DNA of 64,000 bases from Melioribacteraceae bacterium (GTDB lineage Bacteria; Bacteroidota; Ignavibacteria; Ignavibacteriales; Melioribacteraceae), in NCBI GenBank assembly GCA_022181065.1, contig BQMY01000074.1, positions 62,001 to 126,000 of the forward strand, in the 5' to 3' direction. The translations under genes were made by a program, and so were the position numbers. How positions within the stretch are numbered: the first letter of the stretch is position 1; each line of letters starts with the position of its first letter. Under the pieces are notes generated by a model. It ran no database searches and had not been told where the DNA came from. It saw nothing but the letters and a program-made list of their open reading frames with translations. Below are positions 17,701 to 26,227 of this stretch, piece after piece.

Positions 17701-18249
17701 GAGGGGACAAAAGATGGTATGAACTGGGTTCCGTTGGAAGATGGATATGATTGCAGATACAATTCTACATGGTCTTCAGCATATAGTGGCGGACAGAACG
17801 GCGCACCTTCAATGTATGTCTCACATGAAATAAATCTGCTCGATACATTTGAGGCAGGAGATAAAATACTTATCCGATTCAGACTATTTGCCGACGCTTT
17901 TGTAACAGGATGGGGATGGGCAATCGATAACATTCAGATACAAGGTGTTTTGAGTGATGTTGATAATATTGACTCTGAACTACCGACAGATTATTCCTTG
18001 TCACAAAATTATCCCAATCCGTTTAATCCGGCAACCACTATCAATTTCGGGTTACCGTCAGATAGCAGAGTCTCACTGAAAGTCTATGATACTATCGGTC
18101 AAGAAGTAGCGACTATCGTTAACAGTAGCCTTAAAGCAGGTTATCATACATACAATTGGGACGCGTCCAGACTTTCGAGCGGTGTTTATATATATCGCAT
18201 TGAAGCTGAAAATTTTGTTCAATCACGCAAAATGATATTGATTAAATAG
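14725..18249 (+). CDS. T9SS-secreted BNR-repeat (VPS10/sortilin-like propeller) protein
   Basis: The 1,174-residue product has an N-terminal membrane segment (residues 4-21) and a charged coiled stretch (28-90). A large beta-propeller region (about 125-810) follows, with many Asp-box/BNR motifs of the form S-T-D-x-G-x-T-W (K-T-T-D-A-G-S-T-W, K-S-T-D-G-G-D-T-W). Next comes a jelly-roll-like region (about 890-1080) and a type A T9SS sorting domain: N-Y-P-N-P-F-N-P-A-T-T-I-N-F at about 1092, G-V-Y-I-Y-R and a K-M-I-L-I-K end. It is exported by Sec, then the T9SS to the surface or medium. Sialidase-like catalytic residues are not evident; BNR propellers bind or cleave glycans or proteins. A relative without sorting domain lies at 50055. 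Confidence 0.88.
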   Translation: MLRKVTIPIIIALFFSVGFFITERQSDNNELSRHEQKLLAEKVKYEKFRKHFSQSSPEHLRYSEKIEKIERRLEGYAKSDKPEEFARILAEMKTKPGENSPSYPANYRVKEFNKSRAAINKRTSGDPLPWVSRGPGNVSGRVRGIVIDPADTTNNTWFVGSVGGGIWKTTDAGSTWQELATNLPVFSTSAIVMAPSNTDVLYVGTGESFFNVDVINGNGILKSTDRGNTWFQLQSTAENPQFNNISRLLVDPNDENIILASTTTGRYKLNQSNFSGIFKSTDGGDTWTNVYTETETVNARVKKVLHIIADPNDFNIMYAGIEDKGIYKSTDAGDTWFNSSTGMNDRVGRFELAIFPANTSRIYAASEGSSFSNLYVSTDAGATWNQTTENGSEPNWLGSQGWYDNTIVAHPTNENIVYVGGVYLFKITLLANNKRNTTEMNTGPVHVDHHNLVILNETDGGFRILNANDGGLGLSGNGDVNWTKPTDGLVTTQFYGVDKKPGASAYVGGMQDNGTWRSPENSDTNSDWFYQIGGDGYETSWHFDDPLKIIGGYQFNGLMRSTDGGNNWQSATSGLSDEGSGSAPFITKIAKSNLEPDLLFAVGSQGVWKSTNFGASWMSRPITSNWMGSSSFTDVKISRADPDIVWAGSRMDSFAKIFVSTDRGETFTPSTVYSDVQMGGISGISTHPHDAETAYVLFSYAQSPKILKTTDLGQSWTDISGFGTNSVSSNGFPDVAVYDLLVMPHTPDTIWAATEIGLYESTDDGATWAYADNGLPAYPIWMMTHVEEEVVLATHGRGVWSVNIPGLSSGVTYKPLIKSLTQNLDGLLEINVALRSLYDSSHVVINDEMYESVLANLSPVDTIFSVPVTEEGEITAYVVAYKDGNAYQSVIQSVDVIPLLEASETYTSNLDDAADEFISSGITVKSQNGFEGMALHSPHDYGNNNNYTAMLRVPIIVKATDAYLKYEDIAIIEPGDPGTVFGDQSFWDYVVVEGTKDGMNWVPLEDGYDCRYNSTWSSAYSGGQNGAPSMYVSHEINLLDTFEAGDKILIRFRLFADAFVTGWGWAIDNIQIQGVLSDVDNIDSELPTDYSLSQNYPNPFNPATTINFGLPSDSRVSLKVYDTIGQEVATIVNSSLKAGYHTYNWDASRLSSGVYIYRIEAENFVQSRKMILIK

Positions 18250-18360
18250 TGCTGAATGATTAGTACAGAGTACGATGGAAATGAACAAAAAGTTGAGACG
18301 GGATATAATATGCGCTGCTGTGTATTCCCGTATTAACAATTTTAATTATAAATATTATGT

Positions 18361-18390
18361 AAGGGCGGGTCTTTGACCTGCCCTTCTTTT
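18361..18390 (+). terminator. Rho-independent terminator
   Basis: AAGGGCGGGT pairs with ACCTGCCCTT (10 bp, one G-U) around loop CTTTG and is followed by CTTTTT. It lies 111 bases after the BNR gene. Confidence 0.85.
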
Positions 18391-18611
18391 TAACTTAAAC
18401 TTTAGACCATTTTTTACGGTCAATGTGCCAGACGTAATATCCTTCATCTTAATTATCTGTCCTGTAATTTCCCTTTAAATAATGTAAATATTCAAATAAT
18501 ATCCTGCAATTCTCTTTATTACTAATCAAAATAAAGTAGTCTTATTTCAAGATATTTTTTATCTTATGATTGGGCAATAAAACCTTTTAATCTTTTTATT
18601 TTTGAAAAACG

Positions 18612-18710
18612 ATGCGAAGAAATCTCTTTTTTGTAATCCTGCTATGGGTTTGTGGGCAAATATATTTTAATCACTATGTTAATTCTCATATAAAAAATAA
18701 AAATAATTGA
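18612..18710 (+). CDS. Possible 32-residue hydrophobic peptide
   Basis: ATG to TGA encodes a basic head (M-R-R-N) and a hydrophobic core (L-F-F-V-I-L-L-W-V), then a polar Asn/Lys tail. It resembles a signal peptide without a protein. There is no clear ribosome binding site. It may be a decayed gene start, a small membrane peptide, or chance. Confidence 0.2.
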   Translation: MRRNLFFVILLWVCGQIYFNHYVNSHIKNKNN

Positions 18711-18762
18711 AAACAGGGCGAGTTTGTCGTACCGCTAAAAATAACAATTTCTACAGGGAACT

Positions 18763-20142
18763 ATGGTTAAATTAATACTAAAAATCGTGCTACTTTTTTG
18801 TTTAGCCGGCAGCACTTTGTCTGCGCAAAAATTTGTAGAGCTTTACAAGGATTTTATTGATCCGGGAGTTATCTCTACCACACAGGAAGCTGTGTATGTA
18901 AATGAAAAAATTGAAAAATTGGGTAAAATCAGTCCAACTCTTATCTATTATTATTTACTGAAGATTAATAATAATAGTAGAGAGACAGATGAGCTGAAAA
19001 AAATCAGATTTTATTATATCAGGCTTTTCAGGGCGTGGGAAGGAATCTTTACTCAGGGTTTATCAAAATGGGTGGAATATGAGTCCGGAAAGGCAGATGA
19101 AAATTACTCCGCGCTGATAGCATCAGAGATAACGGGCTATTTGTCAGATTACGAAGAATATGATGACTTTTACTACATCCCACCCGATACATTACATCCC
19201 AATGATACAACCCATTTTTTCACTTATTTATACAGAAGCGGGGAAAGAGAAGAGTTTTCACCGGGAAAAGATTATAAGTCTCTGGTTGGTAAAATCAGAG
19301 AGGAAAAAGTTGCACAGCTTAAAAAGTACTACGCTGATGATAACCCTGTAAGACGGGAAGAAGAGGCGATAAATTTTGCAGTTGCCAACAGATATCTGTT
19401 TCATGACCGGGCCTCCGGCTTACCTTATATGGTAGTTCCATTTCATGAGTTTACCCAAAAGTTTATCGAACATAAATTCAGGGAGAACAGCGCTATTTTA
19501 GTTGGCGCTTCCGGATATGGAAATCCGTATATAGCAGGAGATGAATTTGCTTATAATTTTGTTGATTATCGCTTCCCTTACCTGAATACAAAAAACACAC
19601 TGAAACTCGAATATACCGCCCAGGCTTCGGTTACAGCCGGATACAAGCATAAACTTAAGAAATATAAAGCACCATTCTCTTATGTAAGCGGAATGGTTTC
19701 ATTTGTGATTTCACATTCAAAGAATTTTGATACAGAGTACCCTACAAATATATCGGTACTTTATAATGAATTTCCTACCCGAAGTTTTTACGGAAATTAT
19801 CTACTAACTATTGAGAATGATTCATATTTGGCTTTTGGTGCCGAAGTGGAAACTCCTCTTTTCTATTTTAATCGAAATTTGTTTATCACAGGGGGATTGG
19901 AAATAAACTACTATTCCATTGGATTTGAAGCAAACATGGAGAGATTTATTATAACTCTGAAAAGCGAAAATCCACTCGATCTCGAAGAGGGAAAACTGGA
20001 AACAAAATATGAGTATAGTAAGATGGAATTATTTCCTTTTATCAGTTTGAAGATTGATTTTTTCCAGCCAGTTTCTGTTTTGATAAGATCACATAATCTT
20101 TCATCTGTTATGTTGTCAGCAATATTTAACTGGGGGATCTGA
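18763..20142 (+). CDS. Putative outer-membrane barrel-like protein, cassette copy 1
   Basis: The 459-residue product has a signal peptide (L-A-G-S-T-L-S-A-Q cleavage). Its N-terminal half (about 25-230) is charged and helical. Its C-terminal half (about 235-459) is alternating aromatic/polar strands (Y-N-F-V-D-Y-R-F-P-Y, K-L-E-Y-T-A-Q-A-S-V-T-A-G-Y), as in outer-membrane beta-barrels, ending N-W-G-I. No family recognised. A gene of the same length and layout occurs at 21779, and each is directly followed by a propeller lipoprotein gene; the gap here is 2 bases. I infer a barrel partner for a surface or periplasmic lipoprotein. Confidence 0.65.
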   Translation: MVKLILKIVLLFCLAGSTLSAQKFVELYKDFIDPGVISTTQEAVYVNEKIEKLGKISPTLIYYYLLKINNNSRETDELKKIRFYYIRLFRAWEGIFTQGLSKWVEYESGKADENYSALIASEITGYLSDYEEYDDFYYIPPDTLHPNDTTHFFTYLYRSGEREEFSPGKDYKSLVGKIREEKVAQLKKYYADDNPVRREEEAINFAVANRYLFHDRASGLPYMVVPFHEFTQKFIEHKFRENSAILVGASGYGNPYIAGDEFAYNFVDYRFPYLNTKNTLKLEYTAQASVTAGYKHKLKKYKAPFSYVSGMVSFVISHSKNFDTEYPTNISVLYNEFPTRSFYGNYLLTIENDSYLAFGAEVETPLFYFNRNLFITGGLEINYYSIGFEANMERFIITLKSENPLDLEEGKLETKYEYSKMELFPFISLKIDFFQPVSVLIRSHNLSSVMLSAIFNWGI

Positions 20143-20144
20143 AA

Positions 20145-21707
20145 ATGAAAGTTAAAAATATAAATATCATACTTCTGCTTGTTCTACTTCTAGTTTTCGG
20201 GTGCGAGAAAGTTGAGGTAACAGAGCCGGGCGAAACAACTCCCGGGCAACCCGTCAATGTTGAAATCACCTCTTACGATGACAAATACATTGTCGTAGAA
20301 TGGGAAAAACCTGAAAGTGGAGCGGAGTATTATGAAATATACTCTAACCTTTACGATAATGGGGAGCTCAATTTTGTTGCACTCGTTGACGGCAATGTTA
20401 CTTCCTACGAGTATCGGATTGGAATCGGGCAAACCGAGTTTGTTGAGATTTACATCAGGTCATACTCCAATAAAAAATTCTCTGAATTTAGTAAAACGCT
20501 TAAAGTATTATTCAACGGTGGAGTAACCTACCGGCTTGACGAAATGGCTGCTGAACCTCAACCGACAATCCTTTGGGATTATAACTTGCCAATATTGGGT
20601 TTCAGGGTCTATGAATTTCAAGCCGATGGAAGCAAAACCCTCAAAGCCGAACTCCCTGAAGATGCTTCCGTTTATTACATCGAAAATCCTGGTGCAAAAA
20701 TTCACCATAGATATTCAGTAGTCCCCTTCGACGGTGTCTCCGAGGGCGATGTAAAAAAATATGTTGACTATAATTACAAATTTATATCAGTTAAACTTAT
20801 TTTCGAGGAGCAGTTATCAGCTCAAAACAAGATGTACGATTGCCGGTTTTTGGATAATGATAATTACCTCGTTGCCGCAGATGATAAGGTGTTTTCATTT
20901 AACAGGAATGACGGTAGCAGAATAACCTACAACACCAGTTCAAATAGTTTTACTACAGTAAATACAATTGATGTAAGTGAGAATAAATCGAGATTTGTTA
21001 TTAGCAACCGCGCCGATAATAAAATCGGGGTGTACACAATTGGTAAACTCGCGCCTGATTTTACTTTCTCAAAACATTCGGCAAATATCACAGGTTTACA
21101 AATTAGTAGCGATGGCACTAAAGTTTACTCTGCAGATACAAATGGTGCTTACATTTGCTGGAGTGTGTTAGATGGTCATGAATATTTTTCTGGAGATATG
21201 GGTAAACCTATTGCTGATTTGCACCTGTCGGAAATTAACAACAAACTAGCATACGCTTTTGCGGATGGTTCATATAAAATCCTTGATGCCGATGCCGGAA
21301 CGATTATAGCGTCAAATACCACAGATGTATTGAATATCATTGATGTTGAACTTGCTGATGAGAAAGATATTATCGCTGTTAAAGGTATAAATAAAACTGC
21401 CATTTATAATTACTCTACCAAAACAGCATTAATTGAAGATGAAGTCGCAGGAAAACCATATCGGATGGGATTCAACGGAAAGGACTTGTTTTTCAATAAT
21501 ATCAACGCGGATAGTTCAAAAATCTATAATCACCAATGGAGTACAATAGTTACTACCACAGGCTATTTCCATGATATACAGGGGATAGAAATTGACAAGG
21601 AAAACGACAGAGTACTTACTTGTGATAGTGAAGGATATATTAACCTCAATTTCTTCGACAATAAGTGGGTGGTGTCTGTTTCGTCCGAAAACAATACTCA
21701 AAAATAG
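20145..21707 (+). CDS. Lipoprotein with Fn3-like and beta-propeller domains, cassette copy 1
   Basis: The 520-residue product has a lipoprotein signal ending L-L-L-V-F-G-C (Cys20). Residues about 35-120 look like a fibronectin-III domain (V-N-V-E-I-T-S-Y-D-D-K-Y-I-V-V-E-W-E, Y-Y-E-I-Y), possibly followed by a second beta-sandwich. From about 225 onward, WD40/YVTN-like blades repeat (K-I-G-V-Y-T-I-G, L-Q-I-S-S-D-G-T-K-V-Y-S-A-D). A propeller on a lipid anchor suggests a scaffolding or binding role. The start lies two bases after the barrel gene stop, indicating translational coupling. Function unknown. Confidence 0.7.
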   Translation: MKVKNINIILLLVLLLVFGCEKVEVTEPGETTPGQPVNVEITSYDDKYIVVEWEKPESGAEYYEIYSNLYDNGELNFVALVDGNVTSYEYRIGIGQTEFVEIYIRSYSNKKFSEFSKTLKVLFNGGVTYRLDEMAAEPQPTILWDYNLPILGFRVYEFQADGSKTLKAELPEDASVYYIENPGAKIHHRYSVVPFDGVSEGDVKKYVDYNYKFISVKLIFEEQLSAQNKMYDCRFLDNDNYLVAADDKVFSFNRNDGSRITYNTSSNSFTTVNTIDVSENKSRFVISNRADNKIGVYTIGKLAPDFTFSKHSANITGLQISSDGTKVYSADTNGAYICWSVLDGHEYFSGDMGKPIADLHLSEINNKLAYAFADGSYKILDADAGTIIASNTTDVLNIIDVELADEKDIIAVKGINKTAIYNYSTKTALIEDEVAGKPYRMGFNGKDLFFNNINADSSKIYNHQWSTIVTTTGYFHDIQGIEIDKENDRVLTCDSEGYINLNFFDNKWVVSVSSENNTQK

Positions 21708-21778
21708 ACGTATTGAGTTAACGGACTAATGCAGAAAATAATTTGTAGAAAAGGAAAACCGTATAAAATGGGGTGAAA

Positions 21779-23152
21779 ATGTTCACAAGACTTTCAACAT
21801 CTCTCTTTTTACTGCTTGTGATAACAATAACAACAGCTGGGCAAAATAATGAGTTACCATTCGTTTCGCTTCTTGGTAACGGATTTAATCAGAAAGTTAT
21901 CAGTAATAGCGAGTATAAAAGCACTTACGAAAATAGTGCGGAAATCAATCCTGCGATAGTTTATCACATGATTAATTTTTATAAAACTACTTCCTCCTAT
22001 GATAATTCCATGAAGGTGATTTATAAAAATATCTTTAATGATTTCACACAATATTTTTTACATTATAATTATGTTACCTTAAGGGACTTTAACAAGTATG
22101 TTGCCGAAAGTCCGTTATCGGTGAGAGAGAGATCAAGAATTAGTTCAATGTTACCCGAGTTAAAGACCGACAGCACTCCTCCGACCAGAAGCATGAATAT
22201 TGAAGTTACAGATACTCTTTGCTTTATTCTTGTCAGCCATTATAAAGACGAATTGTACGGTGGTTACGATAACTCGGCAAATTATGTTCAGGAATATAAA
22301 GAGCTTCTTAAAGGTAAAATTAAATCGGTAAATGATCTGGTTGCCAACAAAAGTGAAAATGATGTGTTGTTTAGCAAAACGTTCATCCGTGGTGTTATTG
22401 AATCTTACACGATGGCTGCAAGTATTGGTGAAACGCCTGATTTTGATTTTTCGATTGAGGAGTTCTGGAAGTATCTTGACAATCAGGAAATGAGCAGGTT
22501 TTCTGTTTTCGCAGGGGTGGAATATGCTCCTCTCGCTGTAAAACAGGAATTCCGCGAAGATTATATACTTACCGATTACAGGGCAGAAGAACTCGCAGTT
22601 CCGAATACATCAATTGTAAATACAGAGTATAATCTGTCGTTTAATGTTGGATTACGTTATAAATTTTCCAACACCAAAGATTATTTCCCATACCTCGATG
22701 CAATGTTTTATTACACTTTAGGTCATACTCAGGATGCGAAAGTAAAATACGATTTCTATACATTTTCAACACCACGATATGAGCTTGATGAAACAACTAC
22801 CGTCTATTATAAAGGGGGAGCAGCAACGGGGAATTCTTCTGAATTTGGTTTCCGACTCCTGACACCTGTTGTTTTTCTCTATAAAGATATATCTGTTATC
22901 GCCGGTGTTGACTTAATTTATAATAAACACGATTATGTAGTTGGTCTGAAGAGGGGTGATGTCACCTTGTCTTATGCTTCCGGTATTGAATCGTTTGAAG
23001 ATGATGATCCGCGCACGATTTTTACACATGAAAAGTTTGCGGTTTCTCCGGTACTCGGTCTCAATTATTCTTTATATGGAATTGAATTATATACTTTTTA
23101 TTCTCTTGAAAATAACATCATTGTCGGTTCAAGATACGGGGTGGAATTATGA
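21779..23152 (+). CDS. Putative outer-membrane barrel-like protein, cassette copy 2
   Basis: The product has 457 residues from ATG 21779 (459 from the GTG two codons earlier). A signal peptide (S-L-F-L-L-L-V-I-T-I-T-T-A-G-Q) precedes a helical N-terminal half containing I-N-P-A-I-V-Y-H-M-I-N-F-Y, comparable to I-S-P-T-L-I-Y-Y-Y-L-L-K-I in copy 1. A strand-rich C-terminal half (about 245-457) alternates aromatic and polar residues and ends R-Y-G-V-E-L. Sequence identity to copy 1 is low but length and layout agree, so the pair are probably old paralogues. It overlaps the next gene by 4 bases (ATGA). Confidence 0.65.
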   Translation: MFTRLSTSLFLLLVITITTAGQNNELPFVSLLGNGFNQKVISNSEYKSTYENSAEINPAIVYHMINFYKTTSSYDNSMKVIYKNIFNDFTQYFLHYNYVTLRDFNKYVAESPLSVRERSRISSMLPELKTDSTPPTRSMNIEVTDTLCFILVSHYKDELYGGYDNSANYVQEYKELLKGKIKSVNDLVANKSENDVLFSKTFIRGVIESYTMAASIGETPDFDFSIEEFWKYLDNQEMSRFSVFAGVEYAPLAVKQEFREDYILTDYRAEELAVPNTSIVNTEYNLSFNVGLRYKFSNTKDYFPYLDAMFYYTLGHTQDAKVKYDFYTFSTPRYELDETTTVYYKGGAATGNSSEFGFRLLTPVVFLYKDISVIAGVDLIYNKHDYVVGLKRGDVTLSYASGIESFEDDDPRTIFTHEKFAVSPVLGLNYSLYGIELYTFYSLENNIIVGSRYGVEL

Positions 23153-24690
23153 AAAAGTTGATTGTTCTATTGTTATTATACTTTTTCGTAGCAGGCTGTG
23201 AAGAAAAAAGCACAGAACCGATCCTTACAAATAAAACCCTCGAAACTGCAATATCCCCGTTAGTATGTTCCTTTACAAAAGAGAATGAAATGAATTTATG
23301 GTGGGAAGATAATTACGATAACGAAACCGGGTACGTAATAAGGCTGGTTTTCGAAAACGGTTCATCTGAAACAATTACAATAAATTCCCCGAATATTACC
23401 CACCAAAAGATTAATCTCGAAAATGTTACGCAACCAATAAGGGAAATACTTGTTAGCGCAATATTCCCGGATAATTTGTCAGTCAGGACTGTGCTTGCAC
23501 TTCCGGAACCGGGTTCTAACTTCTTTCTGACAGAAACAACAGACAACGGTTGTGAATTAAACTGGAATATAGGTGTTGGGCAATTTGATTATGTTTTAAG
23601 TGTGTTTCAAACTGACGGATCACTCTTTCAATCACAGAATTTCAATTCCGGCTCGGGTAAGTTTGGTATTGTACATGACCCGACAAGAAATCTGACTTAT
23701 TCTTTACATGGTACACTTGGAGATTATAATTTCTCATCTGAAGAAATCAATGTAGAACGACATAAGATTAGCGGTAATGGACTTTATGAGAATTTCACAG
23801 GTTTTTCTTATGTGGATGAAATACTGCCACTCTCGGGCAACAGAGCAATAATTAAATCGCCGGACAATTTACAAGTGAATCATATTGAAAGAAAAAGAAT
23901 TGAAGTTCTTGATAGCCTCGTTGATCTTGCAATTCCTCATCAACTAAGAAAAAACATGAGTTTGGCTAGAGGTGAAAATGATATATTTGCTGTATATAAA
24001 GTAGGGTATCGTGAATTATCAATTATTGATGGAAGTGATTTTTCAAAAATAAAGGATGTATATTTTGATAAAAATATTGAGTTTGTAAAAATTCTGGATG
24101 ACATGGTTTACATTGTCAATTCTGATAATAATATTTTTAAAAGTAGCATCCGGAATGGTGTATTATCTCAGGCAGGTTCTTTAACTAACAGCGATAATCT
24201 GTTCAGTGGAAGGGCTGATAATCGATTTTATTATACGTCTAACGGGGGTTGGATAAATCAAACAGACCTTGCGGGTAATGAGTTAAACAAACTAAATACC
24301 GGAGACCCGGCTATAAGTATTCTCGCAATTTCGCCCGATGATAATACCATCGCTGCCGTGAGTTCAACAACAATTCGGTCGATTGATTGCAGTGATATGT
24401 CTGTTATACATGAATTGCCACTTGCAGAAAATGTATATCGATTGAAATTTCTGACAAATGATATTTGTGTTTTACAATCTCCCGATTTGAGTTTTCGTTT
24501 TTATAACACAAAATTAAATTCTTTCAGCATGGTTTATTCCAATTATTCAGGTTCCACTCCTGTTATGGGGAATGATTTTAGCTGGTTTTATGATTCCGAA
24601 GCAAATGAATTCTACACTCATACAAGAGAAAACAAAGTTGTAAAAGGTGAGTTGGCGAATGACTGGTTAGTTATGTATGCAGGCGATTAA
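23149..24690 (+). CDS. Lipoprotein with beta-sandwich and propeller domains, cassette copy 2
   Basis: The 513-residue product has the lipobox Y-F-F-V-A-G-C (Cys17). An N-terminal beta-sandwich resembles Fn3 (L-W-W-E-D-N-Y-D-N-E-T-G-Y-V-I-R-L), and a second covers about 125-195. The rest is propeller-like (L-P-L-S-G-N-R-A-I-I-K, I-L-A-I-S-P-D-D-N-T-I-A-A-V-S-S). Order, size and position mirror the lipoprotein at 20145. Start and upstream stop overlap as ATGA, so translation is coupled to the barrel protein. Its stop codon overlaps that of the convergent methyltransferase gene. Confidence 0.7.
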   Translation: MKKLIVLLLLYFFVAGCEEKSTEPILTNKTLETAISPLVCSFTKENEMNLWWEDNYDNETGYVIRLVFENGSSETITINSPNITHQKINLENVTQPIREILVSAIFPDNLSVRTVLALPEPGSNFFLTETTDNGCELNWNIGVGQFDYVLSVFQTDGSLFQSQNFNSGSGKFGIVHDPTRNLTYSLHGTLGDYNFSSEEINVERHKISGNGLYENFTGFSYVDEILPLSGNRAIIKSPDNLQVNHIERKRIEVLDSLVDLAIPHQLRKNMSLARGENDIFAVYKVGYRELSIIDGSDFSKIKDVYFDKNIEFVKILDDMVYIVNSDNNIFKSSIRNGVLSQAGSLTNSDNLFSGRADNRFYYTSNGGWINQTDLAGNELNKLNTGDPAISILAISPDDNTIAAVSSTTIRSIDCSDMSVIHELPLAENVYRLKFLTNDICVLQSPDLSFRFYNTKLNSFSMVYSNYSGSTPVMGNDFSWFYDSEANEFYTHTRENKVVKGELANDWLVMYAGD

Positions 24691-25532
24691 ATCTTCCACA
24701 CCCCGCATTCGAGCCAGCCTTCCGCGGGGTTGTTGAAGTAGATATTTTCGCCAAGACGGTTTTTCTCCATGGTTTTCATATCGCAGTTTGAAATCCTGAC
24801 ACCGCCGTTGAGGGAAAACAGGTCTTCAATTTCACTTTTGGTATAGGGGTTTATATCCGGGAATTCAGAATATTCATTGATACAATCAAATATTGTATTG
24901 TTTATCTCCCTGGATTCAGATGCCACATCGACCGGTGGAATGAGATATTCTACCATCACAGTATTCTGTAGATTTGTGCTTCGGAAACTTTGGGTGATCT
25001 TCTGCAAATCCTCTTTGGAAAGGAAAAATACCGCGCTTTCCATAACCACTATTAGTGGAAGATCCTGATAATACTCCTTTAGCAAATCACTTATCGCGTC
25101 AAGGATACCATCAGATGATATATCAGCGTTGATACATTTAATTTTTTCTGTGAATTGTGGATAATATTTATCGTACAATTCCTTTTTAGTCTCCATGCCA
25201 AAGCGATCAATCTCCAGGATATGATTTATTTTTTCGAGATGATTCAGGCACAACTCAAGAGGGAGGGTGGATTTTCCGGCAGTCAGAATTACTACGAGAT
25301 GTTCTTTGTCACTATTTTTCAGGAATTTATCGAGATAACTGTTAAAGAAATGTTTACCATTAAGTATCACTTCCTCGTACCAGATACAGATATCGCTGCA
25401 TCTGTCGTAGAGTTCATTACCATTTGAAAGGTCGAGATGACTCATGAAGTTTCTGAGCAAAGTATTGCTCAGCGACTTGCTGCTCCATCGGAAAACCAGA
25501 GCTTCTACCGGTGAAAGCTTTAATTTCTCCAT
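24687..25532 (-). CDS. Class I SAM-dependent methyltransferase, leucine carboxyl methyltransferase-like
   Basis: The 281-residue product resembles LCM/PPM1-type O-methyltransferases. A SAM-binding region has V-V-I-L-T-A-G-K-S-T-L-P-L, then I-L-E-I-D-R-F-G-M-E-T-K-K-E-L-Y (acidic residue after strand 2), C-I-N-A-D-I-S and L-P-L-I-V-V-M-E-S-A-V-F-F-L. Such enzymes methylate carboxyl or hydroxyl groups of small molecules or proteins; the substrate here is unknown. It is the last gene of a four-gene minus-strand unit, one base from the AlkD-like gene. Confidence 0.7.
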   Translation of the reverse strand: MEKLKLSPVEALVFRWSSKSLSNTLLRNFMSHLDLSNGNELYDRCSDICIWYEEVILNGKHFFNSYLDKFLKNSDKEHLVVILTAGKSTLPLELCLNHLEKINHILEIDRFGMETKKELYDKYYPQFTEKIKCINADISSDGILDAISDLLKEYYQDLPLIVVMESAVFFLSKEDLQKITQSFRSTNLQNTVMVEYLIPPVDVASESREINNTIFDCINEYSEFPDINPYTKSEIEDLFSLNGGVRISNCDMKTMEKNRLGENIYFNNPAEGWLECGVWKI

Positions 25533-25533
25533 C

Positions 25534-26226
25534 TCATCTCTTTGACTTTTCCAACAATCTACTTTGAATTTTTGTATTTGTCAACTCTTTAAATGCATCA
25601 CGCCCAATCCACTTTGCTGATTTTAATTCTGATTCTATCAATTCTTCTGAAAGATTTATGGCGAGTGCGTTTAATTCGAGATTTCTTTTCCCAATTTGTC
25701 TTAGAGCCCAGTTAACGGCTTTTTTAACAAAATTGCGCTCATCGAATGAGTACTTTTTTATTAGCTGAAGAAAAGCATGAAAATCTTCATTTTCAAGTTT
25801 CTTATTATGCACCGAATTAACGGCTATCATACTAAATGCGGTTCGCCTGATGAATTCTTCCTCATTCTCAGCCCACTCCGCAATTTTTGATACAGCAAAC
25901 CGCGATTTAACAATCAGATTTACACATGTCTGATCGCAAACATCCCACGAATTGAAATCAGCAACCCATTGGTCAAGTGTGGTACCTTCAAGTTTTTTCG
26001 GTTCAGCGACGATTGATGCCATTATTCTGCATTCATGGTAGCCTGTATCCCAGAGCTCCAGCGCGAGTGAATGATTTTTCCTGAATGGTTTGGCTATTTC
26101 ACGGATATGTTTGACTGATACTCCAAACGCTTTCTCTGTATTTATCCCGAATCGAGCCATACCTTCACGGTTTTTAGAGTTTTCAAGCGCTTTTAATTCT
26201 TCGAGGATAATTTTCAGTTCATTCAT
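25534..26226 (-). CDS. AlkD-like DNA alkylation repair protein (HEAT-repeat fold)
   Basis: The 230-residue all-helical product matches the DNA alkylation repair family: A-R-F-G-I-N-T-E-K-A-F-G-V-S-V-K-H-I-R, then L-A-L-E-L-W-D-T-G-Y-H-E-C-R-I-M-A-S, N-S-W-D-V-C-D-Q-T and F-V-K-K-A-V-N-W-A-L-R-Q-I-G. AlkD is a glycosylase that excises bulky or cationic alkylated bases without flipping them. The W-D-x2-D segment corresponds to the catalytic Trp/Asp region. It lies between the ASCH-like and methyltransferase genes with near-zero spacing, so they share a transcript. Confidence 0.88.
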   Translation of the reverse strand: MNELKIILEELKALENSKNREGMARFGINTEKAFGVSVKHIREIAKPFRKNHSLALELWDTGYHECRIMASIVAEPKKLEGTTLDQWVADFNSWDVCDQTCVNLIVKSRFAVSKIAEWAENEEEFIRRTAFSMIAVNSVHNKKLENEDFHAFLQLIKKYSFDERNFVKKAVNWALRQIGKRNLELNALAINLSEELIESELKSAKWIGRDAFKELTNTKIQSRLLEKSKR

Positions 26227-26227
26227 A

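Larger units (their letters stand above)
18250..18762. other. Intergenic region between BNR protein and barrel/lipoprotein cassette
   Basis: About 510 AT-rich bases. It holds the terminator at 18361-18390 and one tiny signal-peptide-like frame at 18612-18710. The final 50 bases are likely leader of the next gene. I see no other structure. Confidence 0.5.

Noticed and set aside
18763-24690. SusC/SusD-type nutrient uptake pair
   Set aside because: The barrel candidates are only about 460 residues with no plug or TonB box, and the lipoproteins are propellers rather than TPR-type SusD proteins.
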